This document shows positions 41,665 to 48,228 of a stretch of DNA of 64,000 nucleotides, in pieces. The notes under the pieces are model-generated. The model worked only from the letters and a program-made list of their open reading frames with translations, had not been told where the DNA came from and made no database searches. The first letter of the stretch is position 1; every line of letters begins with the position of its first letter. Position numbers and translations under genes: made by a program. The stretch comes from Sipunculus nudus (taxonomy: Eukaryota > Annelida > Sipuncula > Golfingiida > Sipunculidae): contig CM049317.1 in assembly GCA_026874595.1 (NCBI GenBank), positions 27,060,401-27,124,400 on the forward strand, in the 5' to 3' direction.

Positions 41665-43767
41665 GTATGTTTACTCACATTGGTTTGCATCTCCATTTTG
41701 TTTTTGCATTCTTTTCCTTTTGTATAGTTTGTTCTTGGTTATTTTTTTCAATTTATGCATAGGTTTTTATTTCAAAACATAGATATGTATATAATATGTA
41801 ATTTATTTTTGCATGTATATGTTTGTAAACATTTGTGCAAGTATATACCATGGTGATGGTGGATTATGTATGTACATATTATTGTACATATATTGATTTT
41901 AATAAACAATATTAAAAAATAGTATATAAAAAGCTACCATATCTTTTTGGAATGATTCCTATTGGTAACTTAATTATCAATGTTCCACTATGATTTTGGC
42001 GGACACATGTAATTGCTTGTCGAATACCTGTATTCTAGTCTTCTTTTGTTCTTTTTAATGGCAGTTGCCTTTAGTTAAGTGATTACCTTTGTTTCCACAG
42101 GATTCATTGTGATCCTGGTGTTGTTTTTGATTCTGCTGCTCGTGGTTGGTGGCTGTCTTTACAAGATATGCAGGGTGAGTAAAATTTATATAGGTGATAT
42201 TGCAAAAAATGGTGGGTGCAAAGTGTACTGCTAAACTGCTGATTCATAGCTCTTAATTATTTTTGCTATTAATTATTTTACATTAATTTTATTATATTTT
42301 TTAAAATATATTTGACTATGATGACTTTAAGCCTGAAAATGCAAATAGACAAAATCATGCACAGATGAGATGTTGTATGTATTAAAGCTTAGCTCACTGA
42401 AAGTCATCTGAGCTATAGTGATGGGTCATTGTCTGTCACCTGTCTGGTCATCTGATTTTAATGATGATTTTAGACTTGAATGACACGACAGCATTTAAAG
42501 AGTAGTTCCTCGTGCCCAATACACCAGTGAACCAAGTGAAGGATAATTCCTGTATCCCACTATATATGAGCACAACAAGGCCATTCAAGCCAAGCCATTC
42601 ATGTACTGCACCAGTGCATTCAGGCCAATTAAGGGGCCTTTATACAGAATGGCAACCTTAGTTCCTTCCATGTGCAACTATGATAACATTTACCAGGTCG
42701 TCATTGGAGGCTCAACGAAGACAGAATGGTTGCCTAGGTCTTTCAAAGGTTGTAAACAGGAGTTTCAGATTACACGATGGATGCCATAGTTGTCCTGAAT
42801 TTTTTAACATGTTCAAAACAGTCGCACAAATGTGTTCACAGAGGAGGTGGTTGCTCAAAGGAGGCAGGAGGGAGACACAAGCATTGCTGCAGTTGCAGAA
42901 CGGAGGTATACAGCAGTTGTGTTGGTTGCACAAGGGAGGCAAGCATGAAAATGCCCTTAATTTGCATTTTGTAAGGTTCAAGGGAGGCACTGTCTAGCTG
43001 AAACAGTTACACATAAACAGGATTATTTGGGTTTAGGTGACCATTGAGTGTCCTGGCTATGTTTTGGTTGCTCAAAGGTGGCACAAAGGTCACAGCCCTG
43101 TGTGTAAAGGGGCCTTTACCCTGCCCAACTGTTACAATGCACAATAGAGCAGTGCCTCTGGAAAGAAATAGGAAAGGGTGCATTTGACTACCAGTCAAAG
43201 ACAAGGGTGTTTCCCATGACCCTCAGTTTAGGGTTTAGATATATGTTTAGACATATTCAAATATGACTGTATCAACTGACGCAACAAGATCATCTGTGAC
43301 TATTTCATATTTAAAATAATTCTGTTATTTATAAAGCTAAGATTCCTATGTACAGACTAATTCATATGTAAAATAATTCTGTTATTTATAAAGCTAAGAT
43401 TCCTATGTACAGAATGTGGCATGCAGCATGCGGAATGCGTGTTGAGAGATTTCATAAGAACCTGCATGGAGGTTTTCTATGTGTTGAACCATGTGGAACC
43501 TTCAGAAATCGCTAAATGTAGGAATTCATTTTGCTGGATATGCATACAGCATGCTGGATCCGGACATAAGGATTCTAACCTTATTTATTTAGCCAATAGC
43601 AAATGTCCACATTCTGCATTATGCATTCTGCATTCCGCACATAAGGAATCTTAGCTTATATCGAAGTATCATTCCAGGATGTAAATGACGAAGAACTAAA
43701 GGAATACAAGAATGAGGAGCAGAGAGAGAGCTTTATGGCCCAGTTACAGGCCAGGTCTAAAAAATAG
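15267..43767 (+). CDS. Two-CTLD type I membrane receptor, complete 9-exon gene model
   Basis: Exons: 15267-15324, 23458-23511, 23754-23942, 28508-28627, 29455-29712, 35503-35640, 40535-40642, 42101-42174, 43678-43767. All introns are GT/AG; the first seven are phase 1 and the last phase 0. The join is open for 1089 nt (362 residues). Order: signal peptide 1-19, CTLD1 about 25-137, CTLD2 about 144-271, stalk 273-308, transmembrane helix about 309-328, cytoplasmic tail to 362. CTLD2 has the six cysteines of a long-form CTLD (C144/C160, C177/C270, C249/C262), a WIG motif at 212-214 and W220. EPN/QPD and WND are absent, so classical calcium-dependent sugar binding is unlikely. Predicted role: cell-surface recognition or adhesion; ligand unknown. 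The architecture resembles small mannose-receptor-like proteins, but I cannot name an orthologue. Extra symmetrical exons in the 8-kb first intron cannot be excluded. Confidence 0.85.
15325..16054 (+). other. Intron 1, proximal part; no exon seen
   Basis: AT-rich intron with a 12-base G run at 15990-16001. No CTLD or signal-peptide motif. Confidence 0.5.
16055..16620 (+). repeat. Degenerate 32-bp minisatellite in intron 1
   Basis: Unit of the type GTCATATTGTAGCCATCTGC + CATATACTGAAA, roughly 15 diverged copies with deletions. Confidence 0.85.
17045..18988 (+). mobile_element. HINE-like element, family C, copy 1 (degenerate)
   Basis: The left end GCAAACCAGTG corresponds to GCGAACATGTG of the better copy at 32275; the right end CACAGGTTC at 18957 is followed by the hairpin-forming GGGCCTGTAGGC and TTTGTT. 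The interior holds 'TTTTTGGCTGAGTTACAGG'-type monomers and, at 18225-18500, a 32-bp subrepeat. Family assignment is inference from architecture. Confidence 0.5.
18225..18500 (+). repeat. Short tandem array inside the family-C element
   Basis: About six copies of a roughly 30-bp unit, AGGTCAAGAGTTCACTCAGT + GCAGC, several diverged. Confidence 0.75.
18989..20991 (+). other. Intron 1, middle part; no exon seen
   Basis: AT-rich, with no clear repeat or coding motif on either strand. Confidence 0.45.
20992..21780 (+). mobile_element. HINE-like element, family C, copy 2 (3'-truncated)
   Basis: Starts GCGAACCTGTG, GCAGCGTCGTCCGTCTG, then 'TTAACCCATGCTATCTC' and CATCCAGCC/GTTTGTT monomer phrases shared with 32275-33300. 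No right subterminal repeat or hairpin was found. Confidence 0.5.
21781..22344 (+). other. Intron 1; poly-C tract; no exon seen
   Basis: A 12-base C run at 21858-21869. Nothing else recognised. Confidence 0.45.
22345..22840 (+). repeat. 28-bp minisatellite in intron 1
   Basis: About 17 copies of CAGCAGGGTATGAAATATAG + GACATACA with an exact 28-bp step in the last copies (22746, 22774, 22802, 22830). The Cys-rich minus-strand open frames here are artefacts of the repeat. Confidence 0.92.
22841..23457 (+). other. Intron 1, distal part
   Basis: AT-rich, ending in the polypyrimidine tract of exon 2. Confidence 0.5.
23458..23511 (+). CDS. Receptor exon 2: N-terminal cysteine segment of CTLD1
   Basis: A 54-nt phase 1-1 exon after a pyrimidine-rich acceptor ending CTCCTAG; the donor is GTAAAC. 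It encodes residues 20-37, with C25, C36 and an N-M-S glycosylation sequon. In the paralogous - gene the equivalent cysteine pair sits in the same exon as the W-x6-C motif, so an intron was gained here or lost there. The small size makes this the exon most in need of transcript support. Confidence 0.72.
23754..23942 (+). CDS. Receptor exon 3: first half of CTLD1
   Basis: Acceptor TTACAG, donor GTAAGT, 189 nt, phase 1-1, residues 38-100. It carries the CTLD hallmarks W45-x2-A48-x3-C52, a Gly-Gly/Val-rich strand, SIWINV in place of the usual WIGL, and TWV followed by SDG at the exon end. N-E-T (40-42) and N-G-S are glycosylation sequons. Confidence 0.88.
23943..25107 (+). other. Intron 3, proximal part; no exon seen
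   Basis: At 24140-24430 a loose set of GGCCAG/TGGCAAA words recurs, giving open frames on both strands, but there is no domain or phase-compatible exon. Confidence 0.45.
25108..28001 (+). mobile_element. HINE-like element, family A, copy 1
   Basis: Left subterminal repeat GTATCCCCAGACA (25108-25120), itself part of a hairpin ending GGGGGATAC, then a GCC-rich microsatellite. Right subterminal repeat TGTCTGGGGATAC (27958-27970), hairpin GGCACCTGCGGTGCC, then CTAG. Interior: one and a half 330-bp monomers, then an array of about 144-bp monomers. Non-coding. This matches the known layout of Helentron-associated (HINE/pearl) elements; the class call is inference. Confidence 0.65.
26040..27850 (+). 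repeat. 288-bp higher-order satellite with nuclear-receptor-like half-sites
   Basis: Alternating monomers of about 144 bp. The type with GAGGTCAAAGGTCAAGGTCA begins its motif at 26058, 26347, 26636, 26924, 27211, 27500 and 27788 (steps 287-289). The alternate type has AAGGTCAAAGGTGAAGGTCA midway. Located inside intron 3. Confidence 0.85.
28002..28459 (+). other. Intron 3, distal part
   Basis: No exon or repeat recognised. Confidence 0.5.
28460..28490 (+). mobile_element. Solo 3' end of a family-B element next to exon 4
   Basis: CAGCTGAGC (subterminal repeat), then TGACCCATGGATCA (hairpin) and CTTG, as at 47018-47052. It ends 17 nt before exon 4, so the branch point probably lies in transposon-derived sequence. 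Confidence 0.6.
28508..28627 (+). CDS. Receptor exon 4: second half of CTLD1
   Basis: Acceptor TTTTCAG, donor GTAAGG, 120 nt, phase 1-1, residues 101-140. W101 is split across the intron. C111 or C113 and C124 or C126 supply the inner CTLD disulfide, and ATICQ (C135) is the terminal CTLD cysteine pairing with C52. Two cysteines are in excess of the standard pattern. The acceptor lies only 17 nt after the 3' end of a family-B mobile element. Confidence 0.86.
28628..29454 (+). other. Intron 4; no further exon seen
   Basis: AT-rich intron; poly-G at about 29147-29154. Confidence 0.5.
29455..29712 (+). CDS. Receptor exon 5: first half of CTLD2
   Basis: Acceptor TTTCAG, donor GTCAGT, 258 nt, phase 1-1, residues 141-226. 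C144/C160 form the extra N-terminal pair of long-form CTLDs. W170-x2-A-x3-C177, the GGDLAVI strand, FWIGF (211-215) and DWV (219-221) are all in canonical order. This is the best-conserved CTLD piece in the window. Confidence 0.9.
29861..30070. mobile_element. CAGTGAAACC-type DNA transposon remnant
   Basis: TACAGTGAAACCCCGGGCTG resembles the intact TA-flanked MITE at 58156-58303 (CAGTGGAAACCCA). The right end is not clear. Confidence 0.4.
30071..32274 (+). other. Intron 5; no exon seen; family-C 3' end at 31908-31940
   Basis: CAGGTTCACATTAGGCCTGT at 31908 is a solo right end of family C with its AGGCCTGTAGGCCT hairpin. A 13-base G run lies at 31199-31211. The rest is AT-rich. Confidence 0.5.
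32275..35010 (+). mobile_element. HINE-like element, family C, copy 3 (full length)
   Basis: Left subterminal repeat GCGAACATGTG (32275-32285); right CACAGGTTCGC (34981-34991), hairpin AGGCCTGTAGGCCT (34995-35008), then TTGTT-like end. Interior: a family-B/C-like monomer region, a 16-base G run at 33072-33087, then about five 280-bp tandem monomers (33290-34730), many with the GGTGGCGCCACC palindrome. Non-coding, in intron 5. Confidence 0.6.
33290..34730 (+). repeat. 280-bp tandem array within the family-C element
   Basis: Unit landmarks in order: CAGCATCCATCTGTTCATCT, GGGATAATATCACTCATATC, TTTGACTTATCCACCTGAAA, TTATGACAGGTGGCGCCACC, GCAGACATCCAAGCTCATAT, GCATGTGTATAGATCTCA. About five units. 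Confidence 0.85.
35233..35416. mobile_element. CAGTAAAACCTC-type DNA transposon remnant
   Basis: TACAGTAAAACCTCACTTAA with several repeats of ACGACCACCTCAAAAT-type words and a GGTTTGAGTGTA right end, imperfectly inverted. Ends about 85 nt upstream of exon 6. Confidence 0.45.
35503..35640 (+). CDS. Receptor exon 6: second half of CTLD2
   Basis: Acceptor ATATTAG, donor GTGAGT, 138 nt, phase 1-1, residues 227-272. W236, then ENTPVP in place of the EPN loop, DC (248-249), MWVPVDC (256-262) in place of WND, and VMC (270) as the last CTLD cysteine. The calcium-2 site residues are not there. An N-G-S sequon is at 253-255. Confidence 0.88.
35699..36165 (+). repeat. Dispersed repeat R1, copy 2 of 3
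   Basis: AAAGGGGACTATTCTG, AGACATCTGGCAGCAAGTCT, AAGCAACCAACCACCTTAGA: collinear with 1401-1845. Confidence 0.6.
36166..37139 (+). other. Intron 6 segment; no exon seen
   Basis: AT-rich, no recognised motif. Confidence 0.5.
37140..40100 (+). mobile_element. HINE-like element, family A, copy 2
   Basis: Left GTATCGCCAGACA (37140-37152) and right TGTCTGGCGATAC (40057-40069) match each other and differ from copy 1 by the same base (C to G), so the two ends stay coupled. A (GCC)n run follows the left end; the hairpin GGCACCTGCGGTGCC (40073-40087) and CTAG (40097-40100) end the element. Interior: 330-bp monomers in a 660-bp higher-order array. Confidence 0.68.
37787..39766 (+). repeat. 660-bp higher-order tandem array
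   Basis: Positions 37787, 38447 and 39107 start near-identical blocks at exact 660-bp steps, each made of two diverged 330-bp monomers. The 38447 and 39107 copies differ at only a few positions, so they are a recent duplication or are being homogenised. The 63- and 66-residue open frames repeated here are by-products. Confidence 0.92.
40101..40534 (+). other. Intron 6, distal part
   Basis: AT-rich, no motif. Confidence 0.5.
40535..40642 (+). CDS. Receptor exon 7: extracellular stalk
   Basis: Acceptor ATTACAG, donor GTGAGG, 108 nt, phase 1-1, residues 273-308. Thr/Pro/Ser-rich with one N-Y-T sequon and two cysteines; likely an O-glycosylated linker between CTLD2 and the membrane. The - gene has two stalk exons in this place, without cysteines. 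Confidence 0.8.
40643..42100 (+). other. Intron 7 with (TA)n tract
   Basis: Very AT-rich; (TA)n at 41588-41662. No exon recognised. Confidence 0.55.
42101..42174 (+). CDS. Receptor exon 8: transmembrane helix
   Basis: Acceptor TTTCCACAG, donor GTGAGT, 74 nt, entering in phase 1 and leaving in phase 0. It encodes FIVILVLFLILLLVVGGCLY, an uninterrupted hydrophobic helix, then K-I-C-R as the cytoplasmic stop-transfer charge. The topology is therefore type I (N-terminus outside). Confidence 0.9.
42389..42475 (+). mobile_element. Family-B left-end fragment
   Basis: TTAGCTCACTGAAAGTCATC, TGAGCTATAGTGATGGG, then TGTCTGTCACCTGTCTGG: the left end of family B (see 43907), with no matching right end. 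Confidence 0.45.
42476..43303 (+). other. Intron 8 segment; GGAGGC-word region; no exon seen
   Basis: 42680-43100 repeats words such as GTTGCTCAAAGG(A/T)GGC and CAAGGGAGGCA several times in both directions of the text, a degenerate tandem repeat. Open frames on both strands have no domain motif and no phase-0 splice context. Confidence 0.4.
43304..43413 (+). repeat. 57-bp direct duplication at the MITE's left end
   Basis: TTCATAT ... AAAATAATTCTGTTATTTAT ... AAGCTAAGATTCCTATGTAC occurs twice in a row, with the second copy running into the MITE. Confidence 0.8.
43391..43657. mobile_element. MITE ending just before the tail exon
   Basis: Left AAGCTAAGATTCCTATGTAC, right end the complement of AAGCTAAGATTCCTTATGTG. 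Just inside, GCATGCAGCATGCGGAATGC on the left and repeated GCATTCTGCATT words on the right continue the inversion. No coding capacity. Its right end is 20 nt from exon 9. Confidence 0.7.
43678..43767 (+). CDS. Receptor exon 9: cytoplasmic tail and stop
   Basis: Acceptor CATTCCAG, 90 coding nt, TAG at 43765. The tail is short, charged and probably helical (start DVNDEELKEY, end ARSKK). No ITIM, ITAM, YxxPhi or dileucine signal is evident. The polypyrimidine tract is weak, probably because a MITE ends about 20 nt upstream. A strong GTAAGT donor at 43787, 19 nt after the stop, suggests the exon continues to 43786 and splices to a 3'UTR exon; at that distance nonsense-mediated decay is not expected. 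Confidence 0.82.
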   Translation, partial: DVNDEELKEYKNEEQRESFMAQLQARSKK

Positions 43768-43906
43768 ATGTCAGGATAACACACAAGTAAGTACCAGGTT
43801 GGTGCCACAATACAAAGATAATTTGTACATATTACACTCAATCCACATTTTTTTTAAATACTCTTGAACATATCCAGTAAAAAGACTATAAGCTTGACTG
43901 TTTTTA

Positions 43907-46900
43907 GCTCAGCTGACTGTAAGTCATCTGGGCTATAGCGATCACTCTTTGTCTGTCGTCTGTCGTGCCGTTCGTCTGTCTGTCTGTCCGTTAACCTGGC
44001 ACGTATCGTAACCGCTGGACCTAGAATCTTGTAACTTGACTTTCTGAGAGGTCCATGAAAAATCTCCTTGGAACCCAGAAATCAGGTCTCTATTACCCAT
44101 ATCATTCGAGCTATGGGGCCCCAAAGTACCCCCCACAATAGTCAAAAATTTCATTAAAAAACTTCAATATCTCATTAACTACATCACTGATGGTTATGAT
44201 TTTTGGCATACATTTTGATCATGAGATGTTCCATCAGTTCCTGCAGACTGGTGGCACCACCTGTATTTTTCAGTTTTTTACAAATTTTTTTCTCTATTTT
44301 GGAAACCTTAAAAAATGTGAACATCTGTTAACAGGGTACAAATCGTAAAGACTGGACCTAGAATCTTCATTCTTGACACACTGAGAGACCTTTGAAAAGT
44401 CTCCATGGAAACCAGAAATTAGGTCTCTGTTACCCATATCCTTTGAGCTATAGGGCCCCAAAGTACCCCCCCAGAATAGTCAAAAGTTTGATACAAAAAC
44501 TTCAATATCTCATTAACTACATCACTGATGGTCATAAGTTTTGGCATACAAAGAGAAAATGAGATGTTTCATAAGTTTCTGCAGACTGGTGGCTCCCTGG
44601 AAACCTGGAATTAGGTCTCTGTTACCTATATTCTTCAAGCTATGGGGCTTGTAAGTACCCCTCAGAATAATGAAAATTTTGATACAAAAGCTTAAGTATC
44701 TGAATAACTAATGCATTGATCACCATGATTCGTTGCATGGATATTGATCATGGAGTGTTTCATCAGTTTTTGCAGACTGCTGGCGCCAACTGTGTTTGTT
44801 CAGGTTTATTTTACAAATTTTTCTCTCTATTTTTGAAACCTTTAAAGATGTGGTCATCTTTTAACAGGGCACAAATTGTAACCACTGGACCTAGAATCTT
44901 CATTCTTGACATGCAGGGAGGCCCGTGAAAATTCTTTTCTGAAATTTGAAATAAGGTCTCTGTTACCCATATCCTTTGAGCTATTGGGCTCCGAAGTACC
45001 TTCTAGAATAATGGAAAACTTGATACAAACGCTCAAGTATCTGAACAACTAATGCATTCATCACCATGTTTCTTTGCATGGATATTGATCATTGAATATT
45101 TGATCAGTTTCTGCAGACTGGTGGTGCCACCTGTATTTTTCAATTTTTTACAAATTTTTTTTCTCTATTTTGAGAATTTTAAGGATGCTGTCATCTGTTA
45201 ACAGGGCACAAATGGTAACAACTAGACCTAGAATCTTCTTTCCTGATACACTGGGAGGTCCTTGAAACGTCTCCATGGAAACCTGAAATTATGTCTCTGT
45301 TACTCATATCCTTTGAGCCATGGGGCTTGGAAGTAACCCCCAAAATAATGGAAAATTTGATACAAAAGCTCAAGTATCTGAACAACTAATGCATTGATCA
45401 ACATGATTCTTTGCATGGATATTGATCATATAGTGTTTCAGCAGTTTCTGCAGACTCTGGTTCAGCCACCTATATTTTTCGAAAGTTTATGCATTTTTAG
45501 CTCAGCTGACTGTAAGTCATCTGAGCTATAGCGATCACTCTTTGTCCGTCTGTCCGTCTGTCCGTCCGTCTGTCCGTTAACCTGGCACTAATGGTAAGCC
45601 CTGGAACTAGACTCTTGTTACTTTACATTCTGAGAGGTCCATGAAAAATCTCCTTGGAAACCAAAAATTAGGTCTCTGTTGCCCATATCCTTTGAGCTAT
45701 AGGGCCCCAAAGTACCCCCCAGAATAGTAAAAAATTTCAGACAAAAACTTCAATATCTCATCACTGATTGTCATGATTTTTGGCATACATATTGATCATG
45801 AGATGTTCCATCAGTTCTTGCAGACTGGTGGCGCCACCTGTATTTTTCAATTTTTTTACGAATTTTTTTCTCTATTTTTGAGACCTTTAAAGATATGAAC
45901 ATCTGTTAACAGGGCACAAATCATAACAACTGGACCTAGAATCTTCTTTCTTGACACACTGGGAGACCCATGAAAAGTCTCCATGGAAACCTGAAATTAG
46001 GTCTCTGTTACCCATATCCTTTAAGCTGTATGGCTCAAAAATACCCCCCCCCCCCAAGAATATTCAAAATTTTCATACAAAAACTTCAATTTCTCATTAA
46101 CTACATCACTCTTGGTGATTATTTTTTTTCTACTTATTGATCATGAGATGTTTCATCAGTGTCTGCAGACTTGTGGCGTCACCTGTATTTTTTTATTTTT
46201 TAGAATAGTTTTCTCGATTTTTGAGACCTTCAAAAATGTGAATGTCTGTCAACAGGGCACAAATTGTAAAGACTGGACCTAGAATCTTCATTCCTCACAC
46301 AGTAAGAGACCTATGATAAATCTCCATGGAAACCTGAAATAAGGTCTCTGTTACCCATATCCTTCAAGCTATAGGACTCCAAAGTATCCCTCAGAATAAT
46401 GGACAATTTGATACAAAAGCTGAAGTATCTGAACAACTTATGCAGAGATCACCATGATTTTTTGCCTGGATATTGATTATGGAGTATTTCATCAGTTTCT
46501 GCAGACTGGGGGCACCACCTGCTTTTGTTCAGTTTTTTTTTTTTCGAATTTTTTCTCTATTTTTGAGACCTTTGAGGATGCTGTCATCTGTTAACTTGGC
46601 ACAAATTGTAACAACAGGACCTAGAATCTTCATTCTTGTCATGCAAGGAGGCCCATGAAAAGTGTCTGTGGAAACCTGAAATTAGGTCTCTGTTACCCAT
46701 ATCCTTCAAGTTATAGGACTCCGAAGTATCCGTCAGAATAATGGAAAATTTGATACAAAAGCTGAAGTATCTTAACAACTAATGCAGAGATCACCATGAT
46801 TCTTTGCATGGATATTGACCAAAAAGTGTTTTTATTAGTTTCTGCAGACTGGTATAACCACCTGTATTTTTTTTAAAGTTTATGCATTTTTTCTCTATTT

Positions 46901-47049
46901 TTGAGATGTTTAAATACAGTCACAATCTTGGCCTGTTGGTTAATCTGTTTGATGCTTCAGTTGAATGGGTATATACTACCATTCAGATAATAAAATTTCC
47001 TTTGGTGAATCTCTTCCCAGTCAGCTGAGCGTCATGACCCATGGGTCAC

Positions 47050-47052
<3 letters not shown>
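43907..47052 (+). mobile_element. HINE-like elements, family B (tandem or nested pair)
   Basis: Left subterminal repeat GCTCAGCTGACTG at 43907 and again at 45500, each folding with AGTCATCTGAGCT; right CAGTCAGCTGAGC (47018-47030), hairpin TGACCCATGGGTCA (47035-47048), CTTG. Interior: 335-340-bp monomers keyed by TTAACAGGGCACAAAT(C/T)GTA (44330, 44864, 45199, 45908, 46247, 46592), with CAGACTGGTGGCGCCACCTG or variants in each. Lies between tail exon and putative 3'UTR exon. Confidence 0.62.
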
Positions 47053-47085
<33 letters not shown>

Positions 47086-47260
47086 AACCCACACACTTCA
47101 GTTCTCAAAAAGAAAAAATTGCAAATTTGTTTCTATGTGTGGCTATATGTCTCTGTGTATACCTATGTAGTTTATTTTATTTTCTGCTATGTATTATCCT
47201 GTGTGACCATATAAATTGTATATCCAGTTCTTTACACCTGAAAATTTCTTCTATTTTCAG

Positions 47261-48112
47261 ATCAAGAAGATATGGTCAATTGCTTTAATTATTTGCTTGG
47301 CAGAAGTGGAGTAACCTCTGTGTAATCATGTACCGTTGACAAAACAGAATTCCAGAGGCGAAGCTACCAGTTTGCACTCAACAAACAGGATATAGACACT
47401 GAGGGGAACATGCAAATCATTATTGACCTTATCCACAGTGTGCCAATGCAAATCTTAAATCTTATCAATTGCTGCCCTGTGTGTGACCAGCTCATAGTGC
47501 TTACCAAATCACTGGTTTTATTTCCACGTATTAATTCTGTAAAAACAGGTTTCTGTCTGGTACCATGTTAGAGTCACACAGGAGACATTGGTAGAACTGG
47601 CTATCAACGCTGCTTGCTTAACAAGCAACGCTTTCTTGATAGATGTGAAGTGCTGCTTTTCATATGTCATCCCATTTGTTTCATATCAGTGTATTAATTG
47701 ATCATATTCTCAAGTTAGTTGAGATTACGCATATACAGTAAAACTTCCCTGTGTTGAAATTGTCAGGATTGACAGAAAACAACACATGCCAGGTTTGACA
47801 GAAGAGGGTTTTATATGGTTATAATTTGCTGAAACTTTAGGCTCGAAATTTTGACCCCAGCAGAGAATTTAATTTGTGGGAGGACATAGAACAGTATTCG
47901 GCTACAGATATATGTTATAAATATGTGTGTGTTAAAATCCCATTGTGCTGAGCTTGGATGAACTGGAAGATAAAGTTCAAAAGTTTGACAAATGTTTTTG
48001 TTTGACCGGTGAATACTTTTTATGAATATTATTTTTATTCAGAAACGTAGAATTAAGCATGTTAGATGTATCAAGGATTATTTTATGATGAAGCATAAAA
48101 ATCAATATATAT

Positions 48113-48168
<56 letters not shown>

Positions 48169-48228
48169 GTTTCCACAGGCTTATAAGGAGCAATGGGATT
48201 CAGGAGGTGATAAGGCCAGATTAATAAA
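47261..48228 (+). other. Probable 3'UTR exon of the + receptor
   Basis: A good acceptor (TTCTTCTATTTTCAG) at 47260 would pair with the GTAAGT donor at 43787. The stretch is mostly non-repetitive apart from a (TA)n tract at 48113-48166, and AATAAA signals occur at 48223 and 48249. If exon 8 (phase 0) were spliced here directly, it would read an alternative 17-residue tail beginning IKKIWS and then stop, so tail alternatives are possible. No transcript evidence is available. Confidence 0.4.
48113..48166. repeat. (TA)n microsatellite
   Basis: About 54 bp of AT alternation inside the putative 3'UTR. Confidence 0.95.
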
